Source: Acidimicrobiaceae bacterium
GTDB lineage: Bacteria; Actinomycetota; Acidimicrobiia; Acidimicrobiales; Aldehydirespiratoraceae
Assembly (NCBI GenBank): GCA_002729125.1
Contig: PBTQ01000078.1
Coordinates: 1 to 47,925 of the forward strand
Length of the DNA stretch: 47,925 nucleotides
Reading direction: 5' to 3'
The translations under genes and the position numbers were made by a program. The notes beneath the pieces were generated by a model, which searched no databases, was not told where the DNA came from, and worked only from the letters and a program-made list of their open reading frames with translations. Below are positions 41,346-47,925 of this stretch, piece after piece (positions within the stretch are counted from its first letter, which is position 1; each line of letters opens with the position of its first letter).

Positions 41346-42272
41346 GTGCGTCACACGACCGAGCAACTCGACATCTGGCGTCGTGACGGCAGCGTGATCC
41401 TCGATTCGTTCTTCACGCCCGATGAACTGGCCCCGTGCGTCGACGGCATGGAGCAGATGTACGGGCACCTGCGCCCCGACGACCCGGCCGCCCACGCGAA
41501 CTTCGATGCCAAGACCCGCTACGCCGCCCAGTTCGCGAACACCACCGACCTGCCATTCCACGCCACTCCCGAACTCAACCTGATCGGCCTGCATCCCGCC
41601 CTCGTCGCCTGTGCCCGAGAGGCGCTCGGCACCGACGACGTTCGAATGTACCAATGCCACACGTGGGCCAAGTTCACCGGCCAGACCGACTTCGATCAGC
41701 CGTTTCACTGCGACTACAAGAACCACACGCTGACGGTGCCGGGCGAGAACGAACTCGATCGCACGATCAACTTCATGATCTATCTCACCGACGTCACCGA
41801 CGAGCACGGAGCGATCCACTACGTGCCGGTACCGGAGTCGGATCCGATCACTGGCCCGATGCGGCCGCAATTCGCAGGTGAGGCGGATGGCTACGAAGCG
41901 CAGCTCCGAGCGATCGAGCGGAGTGGCGTCGCGGCCGCCGGGTCGGTCTTCGCCTATGGCATCGACGTCTTCCACCGGGGCACCAACCTCACCCTGCCCG
42001 ACGCCCATCGCTTCACCGTCACCGCCAGCTACAAGGCCGCCGGCAACGACCAGATCGGCTGGTCGGCCTGGCCTCGCTTCTTCCGAGAGCCGTGGCATCT
42101 CGTGATGGACAACGCCAGCGTCGAGCAACGGACCTGCCTCGGCATCCCCGCACCCGGCGACCCGTTCTGGACAGAGATGACGCTCGCTCGCACCAAAGAC
42201 CGCTGGCCGAACAGTGACTGGTCGGGCTACGACGAGGCTCTCATCACCTCGTCGACCGATCGCTCCTGCTGA
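41346..42272 (+). CDS. Phytanoyl-CoA dioxygenase (PhyH) family Fe(II)/2-oxoglutarate oxygenase
   Basis: A 308-residue non-haem iron oxygenase. The iron ligands are H121-x-D123 in FHCDY and H210 in DVFHRGTN; R222 (HRFTVTASY) is in position to bind 2-oxoglutarate. HEGAIHYVPVP-like strands (EHGAIHYVPVPESD) complete the double-stranded beta helix. It hydroxylates an unknown small molecule or acyl chain. The start is taken as GTG 41346, although TTG 41337 is in frame. The enoyl-CoA hydratase gene follows 46 bp later, so a shared acyl-CoA pathway is plausible. Confidence 0.87.
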   Translation: MRHTTEQLDIWRRDGSVILDSFFTPDELAPCVDGMEQMYGHLRPDDPAAHANFDAKTRYAAQFANTTDLPFHATPELNLIGLHPALVACAREALGTDDVRMYQCHTWAKFTGQTDFDQPFHCDYKNHTLTVPGENELDRTINFMIYLTDVTDEHGAIHYVPVPESDPITGPMRPQFAGEADGYEAQLRAIERSGVAAAGSVFAYGIDVFHRGTNLTLPDAHRFTVTASYKAAGNDQIGWSAWPRFFREPWHLVMDNASVEQRTCLGIPAPGDPFWTEMTLARTKDRWPNSDWSGYDEALITSSTDRSC

Positions 42273-42318
42273 TTCTTCGACGGGAAGCGAAACGCGGCCA
42301 CCATCTACGCTCGCCCCC

Positions 42319-43113
42319 ATGGCCGATGCACTGATCCTCACCAAGCGCGACGATGGGGTTGCGATCGTCTCCACCAACGACGATCCGCTCAACCGCATGA
42401 CGCTCGAGTACATCGACATGTTCAGCGAGGTGGTCGAGGACATCGCAGCAGACGACTCGATCCGCTCGTTCGTCGTCACCGCCGAGGGCACGGCGAACTT
42501 CTCCGTTGGCATGAACCTCAAGCAATTGCCCGAGGGCCTGAAGCGGGCGGGCAGCGTCGACGCCTTCTTCGATCAACGGCTGGCGCTGATCAGCCGCATC
42601 GAGACGATGGGCAAACCATCGGTCGCCACCCTCTTCGGGCACTGTCTTGGCGGCGGCATCGAACTCCCGCTTGGCTGCACCTTCCGTCTCGCGGCCGAGA
42701 CAGACGCCAACATCGGCCTCCCCGAGATGGATCTCGGCTCAACCCCTGCGTGGGGCGGCAGCGCCCGCCTCGCTAAGACGGTCGGCCGCCAGCACGCGCT
42801 CGACATGATCCTGCGAGCCAAGACCCTCACCGGACCAGAAGCACTGGCGATCGGCCTGGTCAATGAGGTCTGGCCGCTCGCCGAACTGAAAAACCGGGCG
42901 GTCCAGCTCGCCGTCGATCTCGCCAAACAACCCCGCCTTGCGGTGAGCGGCATGCTTGCAGCGCTCCATGACGCTGAGCATAAGACACTCGACGAACTCC
43001 TCGTCGCCGAGCGGGCGGCGGTGCACACAACCATGGGAACACCCGACGCTGCCGAGGGGATGAAGGCCTTCCTCGAAAAGCGAGCGCCAGCGTTCAACCA
43101 GGACGTGGGCTGA
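42319..43113 (+). CDS. Enoyl-CoA hydratase/isomerase family protein
   Basis: A 264-residue crotonase-fold protein. The CoA/oxyanion segments are FSVGMNLKQLP and GHCLGGGIELPLGCTFRLAAE; the active-site acidic segment is GLPEMDLGSTPAWGGSARLAKTVG. It would hydrate or isomerise an acyl-CoA, but the family also includes non-hydratase members. The ATG at 42319 was chosen because the sequence then opens DALILTKRDDGVAIVSTNDDP, as usual; upstream in-frame codons read through the PhyH tail in another frame. Its stop abuts the stop of the convergent aminotransferase gene (43113/43114). Confidence 0.88.
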   Translation: MADALILTKRDDGVAIVSTNDDPLNRMTLEYIDMFSEVVEDIAADDSIRSFVVTAEGTANFSVGMNLKQLPEGLKRAGSVDAFFDQRLALISRIETMGKPSVATLFGHCLGGGIELPLGCTFRLAAETDANIGLPEMDLGSTPAWGGSARLAKTVGRQHALDMILRAKTLTGPEALAIGLVNEVWPLAELKNRAVQLAVDLAKQPRLAVSGMLAALHDAEHKTLDELLVAERAAVHTTMGTPDAAEGMKAFLEKRAPAFNQDVG

Positions 43114-44310
43114 TCAGGCGTGAGGTTGGGTCGCCATCGCCTCGGCGATCACCTCAGCGGCCGACGCCACCCCGGAACCACCGAGCGGCGCGCCGACGAC
43201 CCGAAGGCCTGCCTCGATCGTGCCGAGCGCCCCAAGGAGCGCAGGGGGATTGACGTGACCCATGTGCCCGATCCGGAAACTTCCGGTGTGGTCCATCACA
43301 CCGAGACCGATCGTGAGCCCAGCGGTGTTCTCGCAGACACTCGCAAGCGCTAGTGCATCGACGTGAGGGGTCATAACGGTGGTTACGCAATCGGCCTGAG
43401 CTCCGAGCTCGCGGATCAACAACTCGACCCCACCGGGTGTCTCCCACGTGAGCACCGCTGACCGGACGGCATCGCCGAGCACCCGATGGCGATGCCAGCG
43501 CACGGCGAGGGTCTCCTCATCGATCATGCGCAGTGCCTCACGGAGCGCGAACAAGTGGCTGACCGGCGGGGTGCCAGAGAACTGCTGGTAGATCTGCTCG
43601 CCTTCGAGTCTGGCTTGCCAGTCGAAGTATCCGTCGCGCAGGTCGGCGTTGCGTCCGCGCTCGATCGCTCGCTCGTTGGCCCAGACGATTCCGAGACCCG
43701 GTGGGGTCATAAGACCCTTCTGTGACGCAGCAATGGTGATGTCGACACCCCAGGCATCCATGTGGAATTCGTCGCACGCCATGGACGCGATGCAGTCGAC
43801 GACGAAGAGGGCCGATGATCCCGATGCGGCAATCGACCGCCCGATCGCTTCGATGTCGTTGCGTACCGAAATCGCCGTGTCGACGTGGACTGCGAGAACG
43901 GCAGCAAACTCGTCAGCCGGGCCAGCGGCGAGTCGAGCCGCAACAGCGTCAGGGTCGACCGGTAAGCGAGGCGTCGCCGGCAAGGTCTCAACCTCAATGC
44001 CGGACCGCTCGAGGAACAACCCCCACACAGCCGGAAAGCGACCCGATTCCAGAACGAGAACCTTGTCGCCTCGACTGAGCGTGTTGACGGCCGCCATCTG
44101 CCAACCGGAATGACCGTTCCCGATGCTCACGAAGGCGTGACCAGCGGTGTCGGCCACTGCCGGTAGCCGGGCGAACACTTCGCCGGCGACATCGAGCAGC
44201 TCGCCTTCATAGATGTTGGGCATTGGCAGCCGGAAGGCGGCAAGCACCCGTTCGGGCATGACCGAGGGGCCGGGGATCGCCACCATCGGGATTCCGTGTC
44301 GCAACGTCAC
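43114..44310 (-). CDS. Class V aminotransferase (serine-pyruvate/alanine-glyoxylate type)
   Basis: A 398-residue PLP enzyme of the AGT/SPT group. It opens with IPGPSVMPERVLAAF, the family's GP(T/S)xVP turn; GNGHSGWQMAAVNTLSRGDKVLVLESGRFPAVWG forms the PLP phosphate cradle; the PLP Asp is in FVVDCIASM, and the Schiff-base lysine is K198 in AASQKGLMTPPG. It likely transfers an amino group to glyoxylate or pyruvate; exact substrates are unknown. The GTG at 44310 is the first codon that gives a normal N-terminus. The cNMP-binding protein gene lies upstream on the same strand after an 85-bp gap. Confidence 0.88.
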   Translation of the reverse strand: MTLRHGIPMVAIPGPSVMPERVLAAFRLPMPNIYEGELLDVAGEVFARLPAVADTAGHAFVSIGNGHSGWQMAAVNTLSRGDKVLVLESGRFPAVWGLFLERSGIEVETLPATPRLPVDPDAVAARLAAGPADEFAAVLAVHVDTAISVRNDIEAIGRSIAASGSSALFVVDCIASMACDEFHMDAWGVDITIAASQKGLMTPPGLGIVWANERAIERGRNADLRDGYFDWQARLEGEQIYQQFSGTPPVSHLFALREALRMIDEETLAVRWHRHRVLGDAVRSAVLTWETPGGVELLIRELGAQADCVTTVMTPHVDALALASVCENTAGLTIGLGVMDHTGSFRIGHMGHVNPPALLGALGTIEAGLRVVGAPLGGSGVASAAEVIAEAMATQPHA

Positions 44311-44395
44311 CGCCGGGACCGTAGTCCTGGCCGCGTCGATTCGCTCGAACCGGCTGAGCCGCTGCTGAGCGGTTTTGGTTGTGATTCGGCGGGGC

Positions 44396-44806
44396 TCAGA
44401 CAGCCTGACGGGATTCAGCGGTGGCCGCAACGAACGCAGCGAACGCCGGGCACTCATCAAGCACGGTGGCGAACTCGCGGCGGTTGAACGCCAGAACGTC
44501 GGCGTCGCTGAGCGCCGAGACAGTGGCGGTTCGGCGGGAGTTCTCGAGCAGGGCAATTTCGCCGACGATGTCACCAGCGCCGAGGGTGGCAACATCGTCG
44601 CCTTCGCGGCTGACGGCGAGCGAACCATCGAGGACGACGAGGAACTCGCGGCCGACGCCTGCTTCGTTCATGATGGTCGTGCCACCGGGAACGGTGACAC
44701 GGGTGCCGAGTCGGAGCACGGTCTCGAGCTCGGATGTGGAGACGGTTGAGGCGACTGCGGAATCAAGCAGCGTGGTAGGGATGTCGATGCGACGACGGAG
44801 CAGCAT
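44396..44806 (-). CDS. Cyclic nucleotide-binding domain protein
   Basis: A 136-residue single CNB domain. TRVTVPGGTTIMNEAGVGREFLVVLDGSLAVSR forms the beta roll; the phosphate-binding cassette is GAGDIVGEIALLENSRRTATVSAL, with the expected G-E-x-A-L and the Arg that holds the cyclic phosphate; the tail is a short helix. There is no DNA-binding or catalytic domain, so it may act as a cAMP/cGMP-sensing adaptor. GGAGG lies 9 nt before the ATG at 44806, fixing the start. It is upstream of, and perhaps co-transcribed with, the class V aminotransferase. Confidence 0.9.
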   Translation of the reverse strand: MLLRRRIDIPTTLLDSAVASTVSTSELETVLRLGTRVTVPGGTTIMNEAGVGREFLVVLDGSLAVSREGDDVATLGAGDIVGEIALLENSRRTATVSALSDADVLAFNRREFATVLDECPAFAAFVAATAESRQAV

Positions 44807-44959
44807 TGGGGGATACCTCCGGGTTTCGCTCCGCACGGAAGTTGCGGGCGTGTGCTTACTTTACGGACGCAAGCCGATCGAGGGATGCTGCTGCGACAAC
44901 CGTCACGTCGATGCTTGACGAACCGGTCAGCGGTTCGAAACACTGCAGACACGACCGAT

Positions 44960-44975
44960 TTGAACGATCGTTCAA
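44960..44975. promoter_or_regulatory. Perfect 16-bp palindromic operator, TetR-type
   Basis: TTGAACGA followed by its exact complement TCGTTCAA, ending 5 bp before the GTG of the Rieske oxygenase gene. Palindromes of this composition are typical of TetR-family operators. The position would block transcription or the ribosome-binding site. No TetR gene is present in the window, and the gene it controls is broken, so the operator may be a relic or control another transcript. Confidence 0.6.
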
Positions 44976-44980
44976 TCAAC

Positions 44981-46115
44981 GTGTCGCTCCCGAGCTCCAA
45001 GGACCTCGCATCGACCGAGGCCGGCTACCGCGAGGATCCGGCAGCCTCGATGTCGATGCGCGCCGACGCCCACACCTCGCCCACGTGGTTTGACCACGAG
45101 CGGCAGGCGATCTTCGCCCGCAGCTGGCAGTGGATCAGCCATGTCGAGAACGTCCGAGAGCCGGGTCCGCTATGTCACCGCACAGATCGCTGGGATGTCG
45201 ATCGTCGTCGTGCGGACCCACGAGGGCGAACTCAAGGCCTTCTGCAACGTCTGCAAGCACCGGGCGCACGAACTCGTCTCTGGCGCGGGAACCACCCGCA
45301 ACCTGGTGTGCCCCTACCACGCCTGGACCTACGACCTCGACGGCCACCTCACCGGTGCCCGCCGCACGGGCAGCCTGATCGGATTCGACACCGCCAAGAT
45401 CTGCCTCGATGAGGTCCGGGTCACCGAGTTCGGCGGGATCGTCTGCGTCGACCTCGACCCGGCAGCAACACCCCTCGCGGAGCAGGCGGGCGAGCTCGGC
45501 GCGGAGATCGCCCACTGGGCACCCGACGTTGTGCAGTTGACGTTCGCTCATCGTCTGACCTTCGAGATCGAGTCGAACTGGAAGAACGTCGTCGACAACT
45601 TCCTCCAGTGCTAGCACTGCCACGTCGCCCACAAGGACTTCGTCTCTCTCGTCGACATGGACACCTACAAGGTGACCACCCACGGGATCTACAGCTCCCA
45701 AATGGCCGAGGCCGGGAAGAGCACGAATTCTGCCTACGACGTCAGCGAGGCCACGGTCACCGACCACGCTGTCTGGTGGCTGTGGCCCAACACCTGCCTG
45801 GTGCGCTAACCGGGTCGCGGCAGCTTCATCGTCATGCACATCATCCCCGTCGGGCCGGGGCGGACGCTTAAGACGTACGACTTCTTCCTGGAGACCGCCG
45901 AACCCAGCGAGGCCGAACTCGACTCGATTCGCTACAACGACGACGTACTCCAACCCGAAGACATCGGTCTCGTCAAGAGCGTGCAGCGCGGTATGCGCAC
46001 CCCCGCCTTCGATCATGGCCGAATCGTGCACGACCCGACCGGCTCCGGAGTCTCCGAGCACGCCGAGCACCACTTCCACGGCCTCGTGCTCGACGCGTGT
46101 CGCGCCGGCACATGA
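44981..46115 (+). pseudogene. Rieske non-haem iron oxygenase, large subunit, broken by one frameshift and two nonsense codons
   Basis: Without three lesions this would be a 377-residue aromatic-ring-hydroxylating oxygenase alpha subunit. The start GTG 44981 leads to WFDHERQAIFARSWQWISHVENVREPG. A one-base insertion (extra C at about 45167-45168) shifts the frame; removing it gives GRYVTAQIAGMSIVVVRT. The Rieske centre CKH ... CPYH is intact. In the catalytic domain TAG (45612-45614) stands where FLQC(Y)HCHVAH has tyrosine, between the iron-binding region residues, and TAA (45807-45809) replaces tyrosine in CLVR(Y)PGRGSF. The rest runs to 46115. Both stops differ from TAC by one base. An intact operator-like palindrome precedes it. 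Confidence 0.9.
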
Positions 46116-46123
46116 GTCGGACG

Positions 46124-46468
46124 TCAGTCGGGAAAGCCCACGAGGATCGCCGCGCAGGCGATCGTGACCCCGCCGGTGCCATCGGCATCGATGGGCGGAA
46201 CGTTCAAGCCGCCCCTTTCAGCCCGGACGGTCACGACGCCGTACGGCACCTCTTCAGCGACCGCCTCGAGGTCGACGGCGTCGGGCTCGGCGCAGCCGAT
46301 CATCACATTGACGTGCATGTCGTCACGGGACTTGCCGGCCGCATTGAAGAGGTTGAGCGAACTGTGTCGAAGAGCGTCGAAGACCGCCCGTCGGGCCGCC
46401 TTGGTGTAATCGCGGCCTCGGACGTCGACACCCATGCCCATCTCGGTGATCCAGCGCGTGGTGCTCAT
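46124..46468 (-). CDS. Lin0512-family conserved protein
   Basis: A 114-residue protein of the Lin0512 family, recognised from STTRWITEMGMGVDVRGRDYTKAARRAVFDALRHSSLNLF at the start, HVNVMIGCAEPDAVDLEAVAEEVPYG in the middle and GGVTIACAAILVGFPD at the end. The family is small, widespread and of unknown function. The ATG at 46468 is the natural start; much longer in-frame options are not family-like. It is convergent to the Rieske remnant and divergent from the truncated SDR. Confidence 0.82.
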   Translation of the reverse strand: MSTTRWITEMGMGVDVRGRDYTKAARRAVFDALRHSSLNLFNAAGKSRDDMHVNVMIGCAEPDAVDLEAVAEEVPYGVVTVRAERGGLNVPPIDADGTGGVTIACAAILVGFPD

Positions 46469-46613
46469 GGCCGAAACGGTACCTGCCGGCGGTGCAGGGC
46501 GACGCGGCCGATCGGTCTCCGAAGCGAATCCGCCACCAACGTCCCGCAGGTCGCCGCGACAGGCGAGAAAACTCGGGCCGGCATCACCAGCCCACAGCCG
46601 AAAGGAACCCTCG

Positions 46614-47132
46614 ATGGGAATACTTGATGATCGGATCGCCGTCGTCATCGGTGGACGCGGCGGTGTCGGGCGGGCGGTCTGCGAACGCTTCGAAGCCGAA
46701 GGCACAATCGTCTACGCCGGAGATCTAAGCGACGGCGGCAGTGTCGGTGGCGACGCGCCGGCCGGCCCCTTTTTCCTCCTCGACGTCACCGACGAGGCTG
46801 CCGTCATGGCCTGCTTCGCCCATGTGCGTGACACCCACGGCCGACTCGACATCCTCGTGAACGCCGCCGGTATCGAGATCGAGGACACGATCGAGACCAC
46901 AACGCTTGCGCAATGGAACCGGATCTTCGCCATCAACGTCACCGGCACCTTTCGCACGTCTACGGATGCGCTGCCGCTCCTTCGCAAGAGCGAAGGCCAC
47001 GCCTCAATCATCAACTTCGGCAGCTACGACGGCTTCATCGCCGACCCCGCTTCGGTCACCCGCTCTGTGGCCAGAACCGAGGCGATCGCCTTCGATGACG
47101 GGCATGACAGCGCGGTGGCCCGCTCGGCCTGA
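46614..47132 (+). pseudogene. Truncated SDR lacking the catalytic Tyr-x3-Lys
   Basis: 172 residues of a short-chain dehydrogenase: nucleotide loop GGRGGVGR (13-20), NAAG (83-86) and the catalytic-serine strand SIINFGSYDGFIADP (about 131-145). Normal SDRs next have YxxxK and about 80 more residues. Here the frame passes into ASVTRSVARTEAIAFDDGHDSAV and stops at 47132. No other frame restores the missing part, so a deletion or recombination removed the C-terminal half. AAAGGAA precedes the ATG at 46614. The product cannot be an active SDR; a repurposed small protein is possible but unsupported. Confidence 0.65.
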
Positions 47133-47135
47133 GCG

Positions 47136-47925
47136 TCAGGCTCGCACGGCGGCGTGCGCCGCGTGCACGACCCGGATCGACCGCATGACGTGGTCGGTCG
47201 ATGGGAACATCCGGTTCATCGCATAGACGACCACGAGGTCCTGCTCGAGGTCGACGACCGCCATCGAGCCGCCAAGGCCGGCCCACCACACCGTCTCATC
47301 ATTCACCCCGACCGGCATGGATCGAGAGCTGTGTCCGAAGCCAACGCCCATACGGACATTCGTGCCCGTGACAGGGTCGGGACCGTCCCAGTCGACGGTG
47401 CGGACGAGATCGAGCGCACCCTCGCCCAGCGGGTCGCTGTCGATGGTCGGGTGGCGGGTGAGGAGGCTGAGCAACTGTGCGACCGAGCGGGCGTTGCCGT
47501 GGCCGTTCGACGAGGGGAACTCTGACGCCTGCCACCGAGCCGTGTTGACGTCGGCCACGCGGTCAGGGCCATCGTTCGATGGAGGCATTGCGGCGTGGTC
47601 GGTCTCGGCAATCCGCACCCGGACCGGCTTGGGAACGCCCAGGTGGAAGTCGATGTCATGCGGCTCGGTGAGTTCGGCGCGGATCCAATCACCCATCGTC
47701 TGCCCCGTGACCCGACGCACGACCTCACCGAGCAGGAATCCTTGGGTGAAGGCGTGATACGCAAACGCCTCCCCGGGAGGCCGGATCGGCGGCTGCGCAG
47801 CCAGACGGGCGCAGCTTTCGTCCCAGTCGAACATCGTCTCGTGCTCGAGTGGCGGCCGGAACTCGTGGAGCCCAGCCAGATGGGTGAGCGCGTGGCGGAC
47901 GGTGACATCGCCTTTCCCAGCGGCG
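47136..47925 (-). CDS. Serine beta-lactamase-fold esterase (class C/EstB-like), 5' end beyond window
   Basis: 263 residues of the C-terminal part of a penicillin-binding-protein-like hydrolase. TVRHALTHLAGLHEF and PPGEAFAYHAFTQGFLLGEVVRRVTGQTMGDW carry the second catalytic motif (Tyr in YHA, the variant of YxN seen in EstB-type esterases). GVGFGHSS and WWAGLGGSMAVVDLEQDLVVVYAMNRM form the last strand region (G-G-S in place of KTG). The nucleophile SxxK lies outside the window, past 47925. Probably an esterase or peptidase of small molecules rather than a true antibiotic-resistance enzyme. Its stop is 3 bp from the truncated SDR. Confidence 0.85.
   Translation of the reverse strand, partial: AAGKGDVTVRHALTHLAGLHEFRPPLEHETMFDWDESCARLAAQPPIRPPGEAFAYHAFTQGFLLGEVVRRVTGQTMGDWIRAELTEPHDIDFHLGVPKPVRVRIAETDHAAMPPSNDGPDRVADVNTARWQASEFPSSNGHGNARSVAQLLSLLTRHPTIDSDPLGEGALDLVRTVDWDGPDPVTGTNVRMGVGFGHSSRSMPVGVNDETVWWAGLGGSMAVVDLEQDLVVVYAMNRMFPSTDHVMRSIRVVHAAHAAVRA

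Noticed and set aside
45612-45809. Reassignment of TAG/TAA to tyrosine in the Rieske gene
   Set aside because: Both stops fall on Tyr positions, but TAG ends a normal gene at 1587-1589, two different stops are involved, and a frameshift also breaks the gene.

Overview
The window is a gene-dense (about one gene per 0.8-0.9 kb), high-GC segment that reads like a free-living, aerobic, probably marine actinobacterium, most plausibly of the Acidimicrobiia. That placement is inferred from gene content (CrgA, a predicted F420-dependent luciferase-like oxidoreductase, an ECF sigma factor with a Thr-rich extracellular tail, SLH domains, abundant acyl-CoA and SDR/MDR enzymes, a DMSP-lyase-like remnant) and from frequent GTG starts and 4-nt ATGA/GTGA overlaps. 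There is no rRNA or other decisive marker. No phage, insertion sequence, CRISPR array or conjugation genes are visible, and no gene-free stretch exceeds about 300 bases.

Layout. 0-6.2 kb: a truncated aminotransferase overlapping an FAH-family hydrolase; shikimate kinase divergent from a quinone-oxidoreductase operon that continues with an AhpD-like protein, a SnoaL-like protein and an acyl-CoA ligase. 6.3-11.8 kb: long-form GAPDH, a one-polypeptide ECF sigma/zinc-finger/membrane/Thr-rich/extracellular protein, a broken acidic membrane-anchored protein, DoxX and small proteins. 11.8-16.5 kb: a homocysteine-methyltransferase-like protein, an LLM oxidoreductase, an SLH-SGNH exported protein and an SDR. 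16.5-20.2 kb: four translationally coupled surface-glycan genes. 20.2-24.9 kb: MDR, P450, PhnD-like, EamA and YqeC. 25-31 kb: lipoprotein isomerase, MOSC, lipoprotein, DoxX, degenerate thiolase, CrgA preceded by a DnaA-box pair, then dcd and tdk. 31-38.3 kb: DMSP-lyase-like pseudogene, tRNA-Gly(CCC), phosphatase, Gfo/Idh/MocA, MlrC, K+ channel, APH-like kinase, methyltransferase. 38.5-47.9 kb: sucrose phosphorylase, FAD oxidoreductase, PhyH, enoyl-CoA hydratase, class V aminotransferase, cNMP-binding protein, a Rieske oxygenase pseudogene behind an intact palindromic operator, a Lin0512-family protein, a truncated SDR and a partial beta-lactamase-fold esterase.

The most striking observation is at 3190-4164. 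An AhpD/carboxymuconolactone-decarboxylase-like gene has an in-frame TGA exactly at the second cysteine position of the CxxC-x3-H redox motif (C203-F-Y-U206-L-L-S-H210). A 7-bp hairpin with a 5-nt loop, whose second base is G, starts 17 nt downstream. This is the geometry of a bacterial SECIS, so the gene is proposed to encode a selenoprotein. The same window carries a YqeC-family gene, a family tied to selenium-dependent enzymes. The caveat is that other genes here carry true nonsense and frameshift damage, so a simple TGC-to-TGA mutation must be excluded.

Secondary points of interest are the sigma/anti-sigma fusion with a 26-threonine run, the inverted DnaA boxes before crgA, several enzymes lacking a signature catalytic residue, and three or four decayed genes, among them remnants of DMSP cleavage and ring hydroxylation.
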